27,190 nt of DNA from CAZMGD01 sp964565705 (GCA_964565705.1 CAZMGD010000054.1:1-27190), one strand, 5' to 3'; positions 8,438 through 17,436 are shown, numbered from the stretch's first letter. Translations and numbers: made by a program. The notes: generated from the letters alone by a model not told the origin.

Positions 8438-9454
8438 GTGGCACTGAAGGAAGCTCCGCTCCTGCTGGAGGTCGCCGGACGCGAGGTCGCGATCAGCAGC
8501 CCCAGCAAGGTGTTCTTCCCTGCCCGCGACGAGACCAAGGCCGACCTCGCCCGGTTCTACGTGGCGATGGAACGACCGGTGATGCGCCAGATGGGCGACC
8601 GACCGGTGCTGATGCAACGATTCCCCGACGGCGCCCGGGGCAACTCGTTCTTCCAGAAGCGGATCCCCGACAGCGCGCCCGGCTGGCTGCACACCCAGGT
8701 CATGTCGACACCGAACGGCACGCAGTCGCGCGCACTCGTCATCGCCGACCTGGCCCACCTCCTGTGGGCCGTCAACCTCGGCTGCATCGGCTTCCACTCC
8801 TGGCCGGTGCGGGCCAGCGATCCCGACCACGTCGACGAGCTGCGCATCGACCTCGACCCGCAGCCGGGTACGACGTTTCCGATGGCGGTCGAGGCGGCCG
8901 CCGAGGTCAAGCGCCTGTTCGACGAGCTCGGCATCGGCCCCTACATCAAGACCAGCGGCTCGCGGGGCCTGCACGTCTACGTGCGCCTCTTGCCACAGTG
9001 GGACGCGTACGCCGTGCGCTCGGCGGCGGTCGCGGTCGCTCGCGAGCTCGAACGGCGCCGCCCGGACCTGATCACCGCTCAGTGGTGGAAGGTGGAGCGC
9101 GGCGAGCGGATCTTCATCGACTTCAACCAGAACGCGCCCCACAAGACCGTGTTCGCACCCTGGTCGGTCCGCGCCTTCGACCTCGCCACGGTGTCGTGCC
9201 CGTTCGGGTGGGAGGAGCTGGAGACCGTCAACCCGCTGGAGCGCACGATCGCCACGGTGCCGGCGATCGTCGCCGAGCGCGGCGACCCGTGGGCGACGAT
9301 CGACGACGAGCCGCACTCGCTGGAGCCGCTGCTGGAGATGGTGCGAGCCGACGAGGAGCGGGGGTTGCCCGATGCCCCGTGGCCGCCCGTGTACCCGAAG
9401 ATGCCGGGCGAGCCGCCTCGCGTCGATCCGAAGCGACGCCGAGCTACCGACTGA
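8438..9454 (+). CDS. Stand-alone LigD-type primase-polymerase
   Basis: A 338-residue archaeo-eukaryotic primase-superfamily polymerase of the LigD polymerase type, starting GTG at 8438. The catalytic metal site is visible: D138 and D140 in RIDLDPQ, the nucleotide-binding SGSRGLHVY (173-181) with His179, and the third Asp, D228, in IFIDFNQN. No ligase or phosphoesterase domain is attached, as in the mycobacterial Prim-PolC or LigD-like proteins. Those fill short gaps in NHEJ or excision repair and can insert ribonucleotides. No Ku or ligase gene is in the window. The 3' end overlaps the convergent AlkB-like gene by 11 bases. Confidence 0.9.
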   Translation: MALKEAPLLLEVAGREVAISSPSKVFFPARDETKADLARFYVAMERPVMRQMGDRPVLMQRFPDGARGNSFFQKRIPDSAPGWLHTQVMSTPNGTQSRALVIADLAHLLWAVNLGCIGFHSWPVRASDPDHVDELRIDLDPQPGTTFPMAVEAAAEVKRLFDELGIGPYIKTSGSRGLHVYVRLLPQWDAYAVRSAAVAVARELERRRPDLITAQWWKVERGERIFIDFNQNAPHKTVFAPWSVRAFDLATVSCPFGWEELETVNPLERTIATVPAIVAERGDPWATIDDEPHSLEPLLEMVRADEERGLPDAPWPPVYPKMPGEPPRVDPKRRRATD

Positions 9455-10097
9455 AGCGCCGCGCCTCGTAGAACCCGGGGTTGGTGTCGGGCCGACCCCG
9501 CCGCGACGTCCAGCGCCACTGCACCGAGATCCGGCTGCCGCACGCGCCGGCGACCTTCGGCACGGCGTGCAGCCACGCCGACTGGCAGCGCCCGCCCATG
9601 ACGATCAGGTCGCCGCTGGCCGGCATGACGTCGATCGTGCCGGTCAGGTCGTCGTTGTCGCGCAGCGCCGGCCCGGGCCCCATCGGCTTCATCAGCCACG
9701 GCCTCGTGGCACCGAGCGTCAGCACGCCGATCACCGTGTCGTCCAGCCAGCGCAGCTCGCGATCGCGGTGGAAGCCGACGCTGTCGTCGGCGTCGCGGTA
9801 CCGGGCGAGCGCACCGCCGTCGAGCTCGACGCCGTACCGTTCGTTCAGCCAAGTCCGGGCGGCGACGAGCACTGGATGCGGGCGTTCGCGGGGCAGCCAA
9901 CCGCCGAGCCGGGGCTCGTCGACGTAGCGCTCGTAGCGGTACACGCGGCTCTGCTGCCACCGGGCGCCGGCGAGCAGCTCGTCGTGGACGCGGTCCGCGT
10001 CGGGCACGAAGTCGCGCACCACGTCGACCCACGAGCCCGCGTCGAGCTGCACCCGCTCGACGCGCGCATCGCTCGCGATCAACGCGGCAGCGTCCAT
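9444..10097 (-). CDS. AlkB-like 2-oxoglutarate/Fe(II) dioxygenase
   Basis: A 217-residue AlkB-family oxygenase. Iron ligands are H110 and D112 (FHRDREL) and H177 (WLHAVPK). The 2-oxoglutarate-binding arginine motif R-x5-R is RISVQWR (189-195). AlkB proteins remove alkyl groups from DNA or RNA bases (1-methyladenine, 3-methylcytosine) by oxidative dealkylation. The start is ATG at 10097. It converges on the Prim-Pol gene with 11 bases of 3' overlap, placing two nucleic-acid repair genes together. The family is clear; nucleic-acid versus other substrate is inferred. Confidence 0.9.
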   Translation of the reverse strand: MDAAALIASDARVERVQLDAGSWVDVVRDFVPDADRVHDELLAGARWQQSRVYRYERYVDEPRLGGWLPRERPHPVLVAARTWLNERYGVELDGGALARYRDADDSVGFHRDRELRWLDDTVIGVLTLGATRPWLMKPMGPGPALRDNDDLTGTIDVMPASGDLIVMGGRCQSAWLHAVPKVAGACGSRISVQWRWTSRRGRPDTNPGFYEARRFSR

Positions 10098-10163
10098 GCG
10101 GTCGAGGGTACCGCTGGCGTGTCACGCCGCCGTCCGGCACCGGCGAGCGAGCGACGCTGTGAC

Positions 10164-10169
10164 TATGGT
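10164..10169 (+). promoter_or_regulatory. Possible -10 element for leaderless transcript
   Basis: TATGGT ends 8 bases before the ATG at 10178 of the SnoaL-like gene, which has no ribosome site. This fits a leaderless mRNA, common in actinobacteria. No good -35 is visible. Confidence 0.3.
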
Positions 10170-10177
10170 CACCGGCC

Positions 10178-10606
10178 ATGGACCTGCAGACCCTGGCCGA
10201 CCGCATCGAGATCAACGACCTGCTCACGACGTACGCGACGTCGGTGGACAACAAGGACTGGACGCTGTACCGCAGCGTGTTCACGCCCGACGCGTTCATC
10301 GACTACGAGTCGGCGGGCGGCGTGAAGGGCAGCCTCGACGAGGTCGTCGCCTGGATGGAGACCACGATGGCAGCCTTCCCGATGACGCAGCACCTCGTCG
10401 CCAACGTCGGCGTCGAGCTCGAGGGCGACACCGCCAAGGTCCGGGCGATGTTCTACAACCCGATGCAGATGGGCAACGGCAAGAACTTCTGGTGCGGCGG
10501 TTGGTACAACCACGAACTGGTGCGCACGCCCGACGGCTGGCGCAGCCAGCGTCTCGTCGAGGAGAGCGCGTGGTTCGACCGCATGGCCGAGGCGTTCACC
10601 GACTGA
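10178..10606 (+). CDS. SnoaL-like / NTF2-family protein
   Basis: A 142-residue single-domain cone-shaped alpha+beta protein of the SnoaL or nuclear-transport-factor-2 superfamily. It begins with the typical helix (DLQTLADRIEINDLLTTYA) and the aromatic/acidic stretch VDNKDWTLYRSVFTPDAFIDY (positions 23-43). The family includes ketosteroid isomerases, polyketide cyclases, dehydratases and many non-enzymes, so no reaction can be assigned. The ATG at 10178 has no Shine-Dalgarno sequence. Its stop is separated by only three bases from that of the convergent aldo/keto reductase gene. Confidence 0.85.
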   Translation: MDLQTLADRIEINDLLTTYATSVDNKDWTLYRSVFTPDAFIDYESAGGVKGSLDEVVAWMETTMAAFPMTQHLVANVGVELEGDTAKVRAMFYNPMQMGNGKNFWCGGWYNHELVRTPDGWRSQRLVEESAWFDRMAEAFTD

Positions 10607-10609
10607 GGT

Positions 10610-11602
10610 TCACCGGCGCAACGGTGGCGTCGACCGGTTGATCCAGGTCGGATCCGCCGAACGGGGCCCGACCGCGGTGAGCTCGTCGAGTCGGGCCAGG
10701 TCGCCGGCAGCCAGCTGCACGGCGGCACCGCCGGCGTTGTCCTCCAGGTAGCTGACGCGCTTGGTGCCGGGGATGGGCACGACGTCGGGACCCTGTGCCA
10801 GCAGCCAGGCGAGCGCGACCTGTCCGGGTGTCGCACCATGTGACGCGGCGATGTCGCGCACGACCTGCACCGTCGCCAGGTTCGCATCGAACGCACCGTC
10901 GCGGAAGCGCGGATGGAACCGCCGCATGTCCTGGTCCTTCAAGTCGTCGTGCGAGTTGATCGCGCCGGTGAGGAACCCGCGCCCGAGGGGGCTGAACGGG
11001 ACGAGTGCGATGCCGAGCTCTCGGCACGTCGGCACGATCTCGTCCTCGATGTCGCGGCTCCAGAGCGACCATTCGCTCTGCAGGGCGGCGATCGGGTGCA
11101 CCGCGGCGGCGCGACGGATCGTGTCGACGGATGCCTCCGACAGGCCGAGGTGCAACACCTTGCCCTCGGCCACGAGCTCGGCCATCGCGCCGACGGTCTC
11201 CTCGATCGGCACCGCCGGGTCGGCCCGGTGCTGGTAGTAGACGTCGATGTGGTCCGTGGCGAGGCGCTGGAGCGACCGCTCGACGGACGAGCGGACGTAG
11301 GCGGGCGTGCCGTCCACCACCGAGGCTCGACCGGGTGCCGGCGCGGCGATGATCCCGAACTTCGTGGCCACGACGACCTCGTCGCGCCGGCCGGCGATCG
11401 CCGCACCGACCGCGACCTCGCTGTCGCCGTACACGTCGGCGGTGTCGAGCAGCGTCACACCGAGGTCGAGCGCGCGCAGCACGACCTGCGTCGGATCGGC
11501 GCCCTCGAGGCCGCCGTATGCCGGGCCGAAGCTCATGCACCCCAGACCGATCGCACCGACGGACGGGCCGTCCTGACCGAGCACTCGCGTGGGCAACGTC
11601 AC
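10610..11602 (-). CDS. Aldo/keto reductase
   Basis: A 330-residue NADPH-dependent aldo/keto reductase. The catalytic tetrad is complete: D53, Y58 (LLDTADVYG), K81 (ATKFG) and H125 (YYQHRADP). The C-terminal cofactor region VPIPGTKRVSYLEDN is also present. The start is taken as GTG at 11602 because AGGAG lies five to six bases upstream and the following TLPTRVLGQDG is the usual N-terminus. Members reduce aldehydes and ketones including methylglyoxal and xenobiotics; the substrate is not predictable. It is divergent from the lipoprotein gene (108-base gap). Confidence 0.92.
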   Translation of the reverse strand: MTLPTRVLGQDGPSVGAIGLGCMSFGPAYGGLEGADPTQVVLRALDLGVTLLDTADVYGDSEVAVGAAIAGRRDEVVVATKFGIIAAPAPGRASVVDGTPAYVRSSVERSLQRLATDHIDVYYQHRADPAVPIEETVGAMAELVAEGKVLHLGLSEASVDTIRRAAAVHPIAALQSEWSLWSRDIEDEIVPTCRELGIALVPFSPLGRGFLTGAINSHDDLKDQDMRRFHPRFRDGAFDANLATVQVVRDIAASHGATPGQVALAWLLAQGPDVVPIPGTKRVSYLEDNAGGAAVQLAAGDLARLDELTAVGPRSADPTWINRSTPPLRR

Positions 11603-11710
11603 GACATCTCCTCTCGCCGCGTCACCAGGACGCCGGCAGCACCTCTGTGTAACGTTGCCAGACGGTTCGTCGTCGGGCGAGATCGACCCAACTGGCAGGG
11701 AGAGGAACAC

Positions 11711-13072
11711 ATGCCCAGGACCTTTCTGACGGTCGTCGCAGCCACCGTGCTCACCCTCGCGGCTGCGGCCTGCGGCAGCGACGGAGCTTCGACGTACGAA
11801 GCGACCCGGCCCGGATCCGACGACGTCCGCACGATCCCACCCGCCACCGACGATCCGGGCGCGACGACCGAACCCGGCGTCACGGTCGTGCTGCCCTCCT
11901 ACCCGGACACCACCGAGCGCACCGACACCCCTGACACCACGGTCGGCCCCTCCGGTGAGATCATCGTGCGCGACACCTGGTTCGCCGACGACGGATACGG
12001 TGGGTACGACTGGGGCGTCGTCTACGAGAACACCTCGACCACCAGCTTCGAGTACGTCGACGTGGACGCCGAGTTCCTCGACGACGACGGCACGGTGCTC
12101 GCCACGTCGGACACGACGGTCAGCCTCGCCACACCCGGCGTCGGTGCGCTCGCCTACTTCACCTACGACCTCGATGCTCCGCCGGCCTCGATGCAGGTGA
12201 CGATCGGTGAGGGTGATCCCAGCGACTTCAGCGCCAGCGGCACCCTGACGGTCGGTCAGCCGGCGATCGACGAGTCCTACGGTGCGCTGACCGGGCTGAT
12301 CACCTCGACCTACGCGACCGACCTGCTCGACGCGACGATCACCGCTGTCTGGCGCGACGGCTCGGGCGCCGTGACCAACATCAGGGAGGACTACGTGGAT
12401 GCGATCCAGGCCAGCGGCGACACCTGGTTCAGCGTCTACGTGGGCGACACGGCGGTCGGGCTGCCCACCGAGCTCTTCGTCGGCCTGTCATCGCCGGGTT
12501 TCGAGCCCTCGGCACCAGCCGCCGAGCTCGCGATCCGCGAGTGGTGGAACGTCGACGTCGGCGACGGCAGCTTCGAGTGGGGCGCGATCGTCGACAACAG
12601 CGGATCGGTCACCTGGTCGGGTCCGGTGATCCAGGCCAAGTTCTTCGACGCCGACAACCGCCTGGTCACCGCAGACAGCGCGTACGCCAGTGAGCTGCGG
12701 CCGGGTGCCAACGCGGTCACCGGCTCGCTCTACGGGCTGCCTGCCGTCCCCGAGCGGATGGAGGTCGTGATCTACGACGGAGGCTACGAGGACGACGACC
12801 CCGACGTCGGCGCGCTGAGCATCGACCAGGTCGGCATCGTCAACGAGGACGGGTCGGCGACGATCACCGGCCAGGTCTCCTCGACCTTCGCCGACGAGCA
12901 GTCGTTCGTCGAGCTGATCCTGGTGTGGCGCGACGCAGCGAACGCGGTCGTCTACTCGACGTCGACCTACACGGACGAGATCCCCGCCGGCGGCAGCGCG
13001 TCGTTCGAGACAGCGATCTACGGCGACAACCTCCCGACGACCGCGCCGACGGAGTTCTACTGGTCGATCTGA
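11711..13072 (+). CDS. Secreted lipoprotein with four related beta domains
   Basis: A 453-residue predicted lipoprotein, ATG at 11711 after GGGAGAGGAA. A type II signal peptide (1-20, hydrophobic TVVAATVLTLAAAA) is followed by the lipidated Cys21, the only cysteine. Residues 22-82 are a Thr/Pro/Asp-rich linker. The rest reads as four segments of about 85 residues (84-167, 177-260, 272-356, 367-453). Segments 1 and 3 resemble each other, as do 2 and 4 (WRDGSGAV against WRDAANAV), so a two-domain unit was duplicated. The pattern resembles FxLYD-type beta sandwiches, but I do not recognise a named family. It probably sits on the outer face of the membrane; function unknown. Its 3' end overlaps the convergent Sir2 gene by 16 bases. 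Confidence 0.88.
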   Translation: MPRTFLTVVAATVLTLAAAACGSDGASTYEATRPGSDDVRTIPPATDDPGATTEPGVTVVLPSYPDTTERTDTPDTTVGPSGEIIVRDTWFADDGYGGYDWGVVYENTSTTSFEYVDVDAEFLDDDGTVLATSDTTVSLATPGVGALAYFTYDLDAPPASMQVTIGEGDPSDFSASGTLTVGQPAIDESYGALTGLITSTYATDLLDATITAVWRDGSGAVTNIREDYVDAIQASGDTWFSVYVGDTAVGLPTELFVGLSSPGFEPSAPAAELAIREWWNVDVGDGSFEWGAIVDNSGSVTWSGPVIQAKFFDADNRLVTADSAYASELRPGANAVTGSLYGLPAVPERMEVVIYDGGYEDDDPDVGALSIDQVGIVNEDGSATITGQVSSTFADEQSFVELILVWRDAANAVVYSTSTYTDEIPAGGSASFETAIYGDNLPTTAPTEFYWSI

Positions 13073-13830
13073 CCGGCAGCGTCGGCGCCGACCAGCACCG
13101 GCAGCGCGTCGCCGATCGAGCCCCGCACCACGGCATCGGCGACGTGGTCCATCGCCGTCGGTTCGGCGTTGAGGATCACCACCCGGGCCCCGGCCGAACG
13201 CGCCGCCGGGACGACCCCCGCGGCCGGGTACACCGACAACGTCGAGCCGATCGCGAGCAGCAGGTCGCAACGCTCGGCCACGCTGAACGCGGCGTCGATC
13301 ACCTCGGGCACCAGCTGCTGCCCGAAGCTGATCGTGTCGCTCTTCAAGATGCCCCCGCACACGAGGCAGGGCGGATCGGGGTCGCCGGCGCGCACCCGCT
13401 CGATCGCCTCGGCCATCGGGCGCCGGTCGCGGCATCGCCAGCAGATCGTCCAGTGCGCCGTGCCGTGGACCTCGATCACGAGCTGCGGATCGTTGCCGGC
13501 GCGCTGGTGCAGCTCGTCGATGTTCTGGGTCACGATCGCGACGAGTCGCCCCTGGCGCTCGAGATCGACGAGCGCGCGGTGACCACGGTTCGGCGCGGCG
13601 TCGAAGATCCCGCCGCCGACCCGGTTCTGCCACGCCGCCCGCCGCACGTCGGGGAACGACAGGTAGGTGTCGAGGTTCGACGCCTTCTCCGCGGCAGGGT
13701 TCTTCGTCCACACGCCGTTGGGGCCGCGGAAGTCGGGGATGCCGCTGTCGGTGGAGATCCCCGCGCCGGTGACGACGGTGATGCGACGTGCTGCCGACAC
13801 GATCGAGGTAGCGCGGTCGAGATCGGTCAT
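13057..13830 (-). CDS. Sir2-family NAD-dependent protein deacylase
   Basis: A 257-residue sirtuin. NAD-binding GAGISTDSGIPDFRG is at 22-36, TQNIDELHQRAG at 101-112, and the catalytic H122 in EVHGTAHW. The zinc site is C130, C133, C155 and C158 (CWRC, CLVC). Late NAD motifs GSTLSVYPA (195-203) and LNAEP (220-224) are present. It removes acyl groups from lysines of metabolic enzymes such as acyl-CoA synthetases, consuming NAD+. I chose ATG 13830. A second in-frame ATG at 13878 lies in a repeated context (GATCGGTCAT at 13821-13830 and 13869-13878). It is divergent from ppc and overlaps the lipoprotein 3' end by 16 bases. Confidence 0.93.
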   Translation of the reverse strand: MTDLDRATSIVSAARRITVVTGAGISTDSGIPDFRGPNGVWTKNPAAEKASNLDTYLSFPDVRRAAWQNRVGGGIFDAAPNRGHRALVDLERQGRLVAIVTQNIDELHQRAGNDPQLVIEVHGTAHWTICWRCRDRRPMAEAIERVRAGDPDPPCLVCGGILKSDTISFGQQLVPEVIDAAFSVAERCDLLLAIGSTLSVYPAAGVVPAARSAGARVVILNAEPTAMDHVADAVVRGSIGDALPVLVGADAAGQIDQ

Positions 13831-13892
13831 CCCGTCGAGCGTACGGGCCCGACGCGAGGCAGGTCGGCGATCGGTCATGATGTCCGGACGCC

Positions 13893-16634
13893 ATGACGCA
13901 CGCCCCCAGCGCCAGCCCTCCCGGCAAGGAATCGCAGCTCGACGACGACATCCGCCTCCTCGGCCGGGTGCTCGGCGACGTCGTGCGCGAGCAGGCCGGG
14001 CAGGACACCTTCGATCTGGTCGAGCGTGTCCGCCGGCTCGCACTCGCCGTGTACCGCGACGGCAGCGACGACTCGACGCTCGTCGAGCTGCTCGACGGAC
14101 TCGACGTGCAGCAGGCGCTGCACATCGTGCGCGCGTTCAGCTACTTCTCGCTGCTGGCCAACCTCGCCGAGGACGTGCAATCCGAGCGTCGCGGGCGCGC
14201 CCACCGCATCGCTGGCTCCGGGCCCCAACCGGGCAGCCTCGCCCGATCGCTCGACCACCTCCAGGGCGCAGGTGTCACCGCAGAGGAGCTCGATGCGATG
14301 CTCGAGCGGCTCGCCGTCAGCCCCGTGCTGACCGCCCACCCCACAGAGGTCGGACGGCGCACCGTGCTGGACACCAAGCGCGCGATCGCGACCCTGCTGG
14401 CCCAGCGCGACCGGGCGACGCTCAGCGACGACGAGATCGACGAGTGGTACGAGCAGCTGCGCGTGCACGTGCTGACGCTGTGGCAGACGGCCATCCTGCG
14501 GATGTCGCGGCTGCGGGTCCGCGACGAGATCAACGAGGAGCTGCGCTACTACGACCTCACGCTCTTCGACGCCGTCGCCCAGGTGCACCGCGACGCCGAG
14601 CGCAGCATCGGGGAGCGATGGCCGTCGCTGGCCCGCAACCGATCGACCCCCTTCCTGCGGATGGGATCGTGGATCGGAGGCGACCGCGACGGGAACCCGC
14701 TGGTCACCGCCGAGGTGGTCACGACCTCGCTGCGGTCGAACGCGACCGGTGCGCTGCGCCACCACCTCGACGGCCTCGCCCACCTCGCCCTCGAGCTGTC
14801 GATGTCGTCCCGGCTGGTGGAACCGACGGACGCGTTGACCGCACTCGCCGACGCATCCAGCGACACGTCGCCGTTCCGCGCCGACGAGCCGTACCGGCGG
14901 GCGCTGCGCGGCATGCACGGCAGGCTGGCGGCGACGGCGGAGCAGCTCCTCGGCGAACCGCTGGTGCCCCCGCTCGCGCCTGCGTCCGAGCCCTACCGCT
15001 CCCCGGCCGCGGTGCTCGACGACCTCGCCGTCGTCGACGAGTCACTGCGCCGCCATGGCTCCGCAGCGCTGGCCGACCGCCTCGTCGAGCCCGTCGCCCG
15101 AAGCATCGAGTTGTTCGGCTTCCACCTGTGCGCGCTCGACCTGCGCCAGAACTCCGACGTCCACGAACCGGTCGTCGCTGACCTCCTCGCCCACGCCGCC
15201 CTGTGCCCGGACTACACCGAGCTCGACGAGGAGCAGCGGGTGGAGCTCTTGCGCGCGGCGCTCGACGATCCCCGCCGGCTGCGCGTGCCGGGCGCGGACT
15301 ACCGACAGCAGACGCTGGACGAGCTGGCGATCCTCGATGCCGCCGCCGGCGGCGTGCAACGGTTCGGTCGCGCCGCGGTGGCCCACTCGATCATCTCCAA
15401 GTGCGACTCGGTGAGCGACATCTTCGAGGCCGCTGTCCTGGCCAAGGAAGCAGGCCTCGCCGTCGACATCGTCCCGCTCTTCGAGACGATCGGCGATCTC
15501 GGTGCATCCGCAACGATCCTCGATTCTCTGCTCGGCGACGGCGTGTACCGGCAATGGCTCGCCGCCCGCGGCAACGTGCAGGAGGTCATGATCGGGTACT
15601 CCGACTCGACCAAGGACGGCGGCTACCTGACCGCCAACTGGTCGCTGTACCGAGCACAGGAGCGGCTCGTCGAGGTCGCCGCGGCGCATGGCGTGCGCCT
15701 CCGTCTCTTCCACGGTCGCGGCGGCACCGTCGGCAGAGGGGGCGGTCCGAGCCATGACGCGATCCTCGCCCAGCCGCCCGGGTCGGTCGACGGCGCACTG
15801 CGCGTCACCGAGCAGGGGGAGAACGTCGCCGCCAAGTTCTCGTCGCCGTACCTCGCCCGGCGCAACCTCGACACGATGACCGCCGCGGTGCTCGAGGCCT
15901 CGTTCCAGCGCCCGGACGGCACGGACACACCGATCGAACGAGCGCGCCACCAGGCCCTCGACGAGCTGTCGACGATCGCGTTCGAGACCTACCGCGACCT
16001 CGTGTACGGAACCGAGGGCTTCGTCGAGTTCTTCCGCTCGGTCACCCCGGTCGGCGAGCTGGCCCAGCTCAACATCGGTAGCCGCCCGGCGTCGCGCACG
16101 AGCTCGGCCCGCATCGAGGACCTGCGGGCGATCCCGTGGGTGTTCTCCTGGAGCCAGGCCCGGATCATGCTGCCCGGCTGGTACGGCGCGGCGACCGCGT
16201 TCGACCGGTGGACCGGCGACGACCCCGGCCGGGAGGCGTCGCTGGCAGCGATGTACACGGACTGGCCGTTCTTCCGCAGCGTGATCTCGAACATGGCGAT
16301 GGTGCTCGCCAAGTCCGACCTCTCCCTCGCCCGGCGCTACGTGGAGCTGGCCGCCGACCCCGGTGCCGGTCACTCGATCTTCGAGCGGATCCGCACCGAG
16401 CACGACGCAGCCGTGGGGTGGGTGAGGCGGATCACGGGAGCCGGCGAGCTGCTCGCCGACAACCCCCGGTTGGCACGCAGCATCCGCAACCGGTTCGCCT
16501 ACCTCCTGCCCATGCACCACGTACAGGTCGCGATGTTGCGCCGGCGACGCAACGGCGACGACGACGAGTTGGTGGCCCGGGCGATCCAGCTGTCGCTCAA
16601 CGGCCTCGCCACCGGGCTGCGGAACTCAGGCTGA
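13893..16634 (+). CDS. ppc: Phosphoenolpyruvate carboxylase
   Basis: A full-length 913-residue PEP carboxylase that makes oxaloacetate from PEP and bicarbonate (anaplerotic). The catalytic histidine motif VLTAHPTEVGRRT includes H149. GYSDSTKDGGY starts at 568 and the glycine-rich loop FHGRGGTVGRGGG at 606. The C-terminus ends in SLNGLATGLRNSG, the conserved tail of the allosteric region. The ATG at 13893 is 62 bases from the divergent Sir2 start, with a weak ribosome site. No partner genes are adjacent and the reading frame is intact. Confidence 0.97.
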   Translation: MTHAPSASPPGKESQLDDDIRLLGRVLGDVVREQAGQDTFDLVERVRRLALAVYRDGSDDSTLVELLDGLDVQQALHIVRAFSYFSLLANLAEDVQSERRGRAHRIAGSGPQPGSLARSLDHLQGAGVTAEELDAMLERLAVSPVLTAHPTEVGRRTVLDTKRAIATLLAQRDRATLSDDEIDEWYEQLRVHVLTLWQTAILRMSRLRVRDEINEELRYYDLTLFDAVAQVHRDAERSIGERWPSLARNRSTPFLRMGSWIGGDRDGNPLVTAEVVTTSLRSNATGALRHHLDGLAHLALELSMSSRLVEPTDALTALADASSDTSPFRADEPYRRALRGMHGRLAATAEQLLGEPLVPPLAPASEPYRSPAAVLDDLAVVDESLRRHGSAALADRLVEPVARSIELFGFHLCALDLRQNSDVHEPVVADLLAHAALCPDYTELDEEQRVELLRAALDDPRRLRVPGADYRQQTLDELAILDAAAGGVQRFGRAAVAHSIISKCDSVSDIFEAAVLAKEAGLAVDIVPLFETIGDLGASATILDSLLGDGVYRQWLAARGNVQEVMIGYSDSTKDGGYLTANWSLYRAQERLVEVAAAHGVRLRLFHGRGGTVGRGGGPSHDAILAQPPGSVDGALRVTEQGENVAAKFSSPYLARRNLDTMTAAVLEASFQRPDGTDTPIERARHQALDELSTIAFETYRDLVYGTEGFVEFFRSVTPVGELAQLNIGSRPASRTSSARIEDLRAIPWVFSWSQARIMLPGWYGAATAFDRWTGDDPGREASLAAMYTDWPFFRSVISNMAMVLAKSDLSLARRYVELAADPGAGHSIFERIRTEHDAAVGWVRRITGAGELLADNPRLARSIRNRFAYLLPMHHVQVAMLRRRRNGDDDELVARAIQLSLNGLATGLRNSG

Positions 16635-16697
16635 ACCACGATGCCGCCCGTCACCTTGGCGCCCCTCGGCGGGTTGTTCGGGTCGCCGTGACCGAGC

Positions 16698-17249
16698 TCA
16701 GCGTGCGTTGGCCACCGGATCGATGGCGGGAAGGCCGTCCACTGAGGTCGAGTTCTTGGCCCGCCGGTACTCGTCGAGCTCGTCGTCCGACTTCGCCGCG
16801 GCCCACTCCACCAGCCGGTCGCGCTGCCCCTGGAACTCGTACAACGGGACGGCGTAGCCGCAGCTGTCGCTGATCCGGTCGGCGTGGACGATCACCGCGC
16901 CCCGAGCTCCGGGGATGTCGGGGAACCTGTCGGCGATGCGCTCGTCGTCGAGGGCGACGTACTCGCCGCTGCCCTGCACCCGCACGATGCGCGGCGGGCC
17001 GTCGAACGCGCACCACATCAACGTGACCCGGCCGTTCTCGCGCAGATGCGCGGCCGTCTCGGCACCACTGCCCGTGAGATCGAGGTAGGCAACGGTCAGC
17101 TCGTCGAGGATGCGCAGCGTGTCGAGTCCCTTGGGCGACACGTTGACGTGCCCGTCGCCGGCGAGCGGCGCGGTGGCGACGAAGAACATCTGCTGGCGCA
17201 GGATCCAGGCACAGGCCGCGTCACTGAGCACCTCGTATGTACGTCCCAT
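16698..17249 (-). CDS. Pyridoxamine 5'-phosphate oxidase-fold flavoprotein
   Basis: A 183-residue split-barrel protein of the PPOX family. Visible family segments are FFVATAPLAGDGHVNVSPKG (22-41), VAYLDLTGSGAETAAHLREN (53-72) and RVTLMWCAFDGPPRIVRVQG (74-93). Members bind FMN or F420; many small actinobacterial ones are of unknown substrate. The start is ATG at 17249, directly preceded by a 7-base-arm hairpin. The 3' end converges on ppc 63 bases away. It lies 187 bases downstream of the Dyp peroxidase on the same strand, probably as a separate unit. Confidence 0.87.
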   Translation of the reverse strand: MGRTYEVLSDAACAWILRQQMFFVATAPLAGDGHVNVSPKGLDTLRILDELTVAYLDLTGSGAETAAHLRENGRVTLMWCAFDGPPRIVRVQGSGEYVALDDERIADRFPDIPGARGAVIVHADRISDSCGYAVPLYEFQGQRDRLVEWAAAKSDDELDEYRRAKNSTSVDGLPAIDPVANAR

Positions 17250-17250
17250 G

Positions 17251-17267
17251 CGCGCCAGTCTGGCGCG
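17251..17267. promoter_or_regulatory. Small hairpin at the PPOX start codon
   Basis: CGCGCCA-GTC-TGGCGCG is a perfect inverted repeat with 7-base arms. It ends one base upstream of the ATG at 17249 on the minus strand, where a ribosome site would be. It could be an operator or hide the ribosome site. Inferred from position. Confidence 0.35.
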
Positions 17268-17288
17268 GGCGAACTCGGCGCGCCCTCA

Positions 17289-17321
17289 CAGCAAGCGTCC
17301 AGTGAGCTCCCAGGTTCGGGC
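17289..17321 (+). promoter_or_regulatory. Three CAG units at exact 11-base spacing
   Basis: Three consecutive 11-base units begin with CAG at 17289, 17300 and 17311. The first two share CAGnnAGCnnC. Direct repeats at one-helical-turn spacing are the usual binding layout of OmpR/PhoB-type response regulators. They lie 15 bases upstream of an ATG at 17336 on the plus strand. Confidence 0.4.
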
Positions 17322-17363
17322 ATCACGATGGCGGCATGAGCACCGAGCCAGGGTGCGAGCAGA

Positions 17364-17390
17364 GCGTGACCAACCTGTCGAGGGTCACGC
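17364..17390. terminator. Hairpin downstream of the Dyp peroxidase gene
   Basis: GCGTGACC (17364-17371) and GGTCACGC (17383-17390) form a perfect 8-base stem with an 11-base loop. The hairpin lies 46 bases past the dyp stop on the minus strand. It has no T-run, so it is a weak terminator candidate. Confidence 0.35.
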
Positions 17391-17436
17391 CGGCCACGGA
17401 CAACGTGTTCAGCGACGGCGTGTCGCTGCAGATGCC

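Noticed and set aside
10913..11710. An in-frame upstream extension of the lipoprotein gene
   Set aside because: It is antisense to the aldo/keto reductase and would bury the signal peptide. The ATG at 11711 has a ribosome site and a proper lipobox follows.
15042..16520. A long minus-strand open frame inside ppc
   Set aside because: It has no recognisable protein features and lies wholly antisense to a conserved enzyme.
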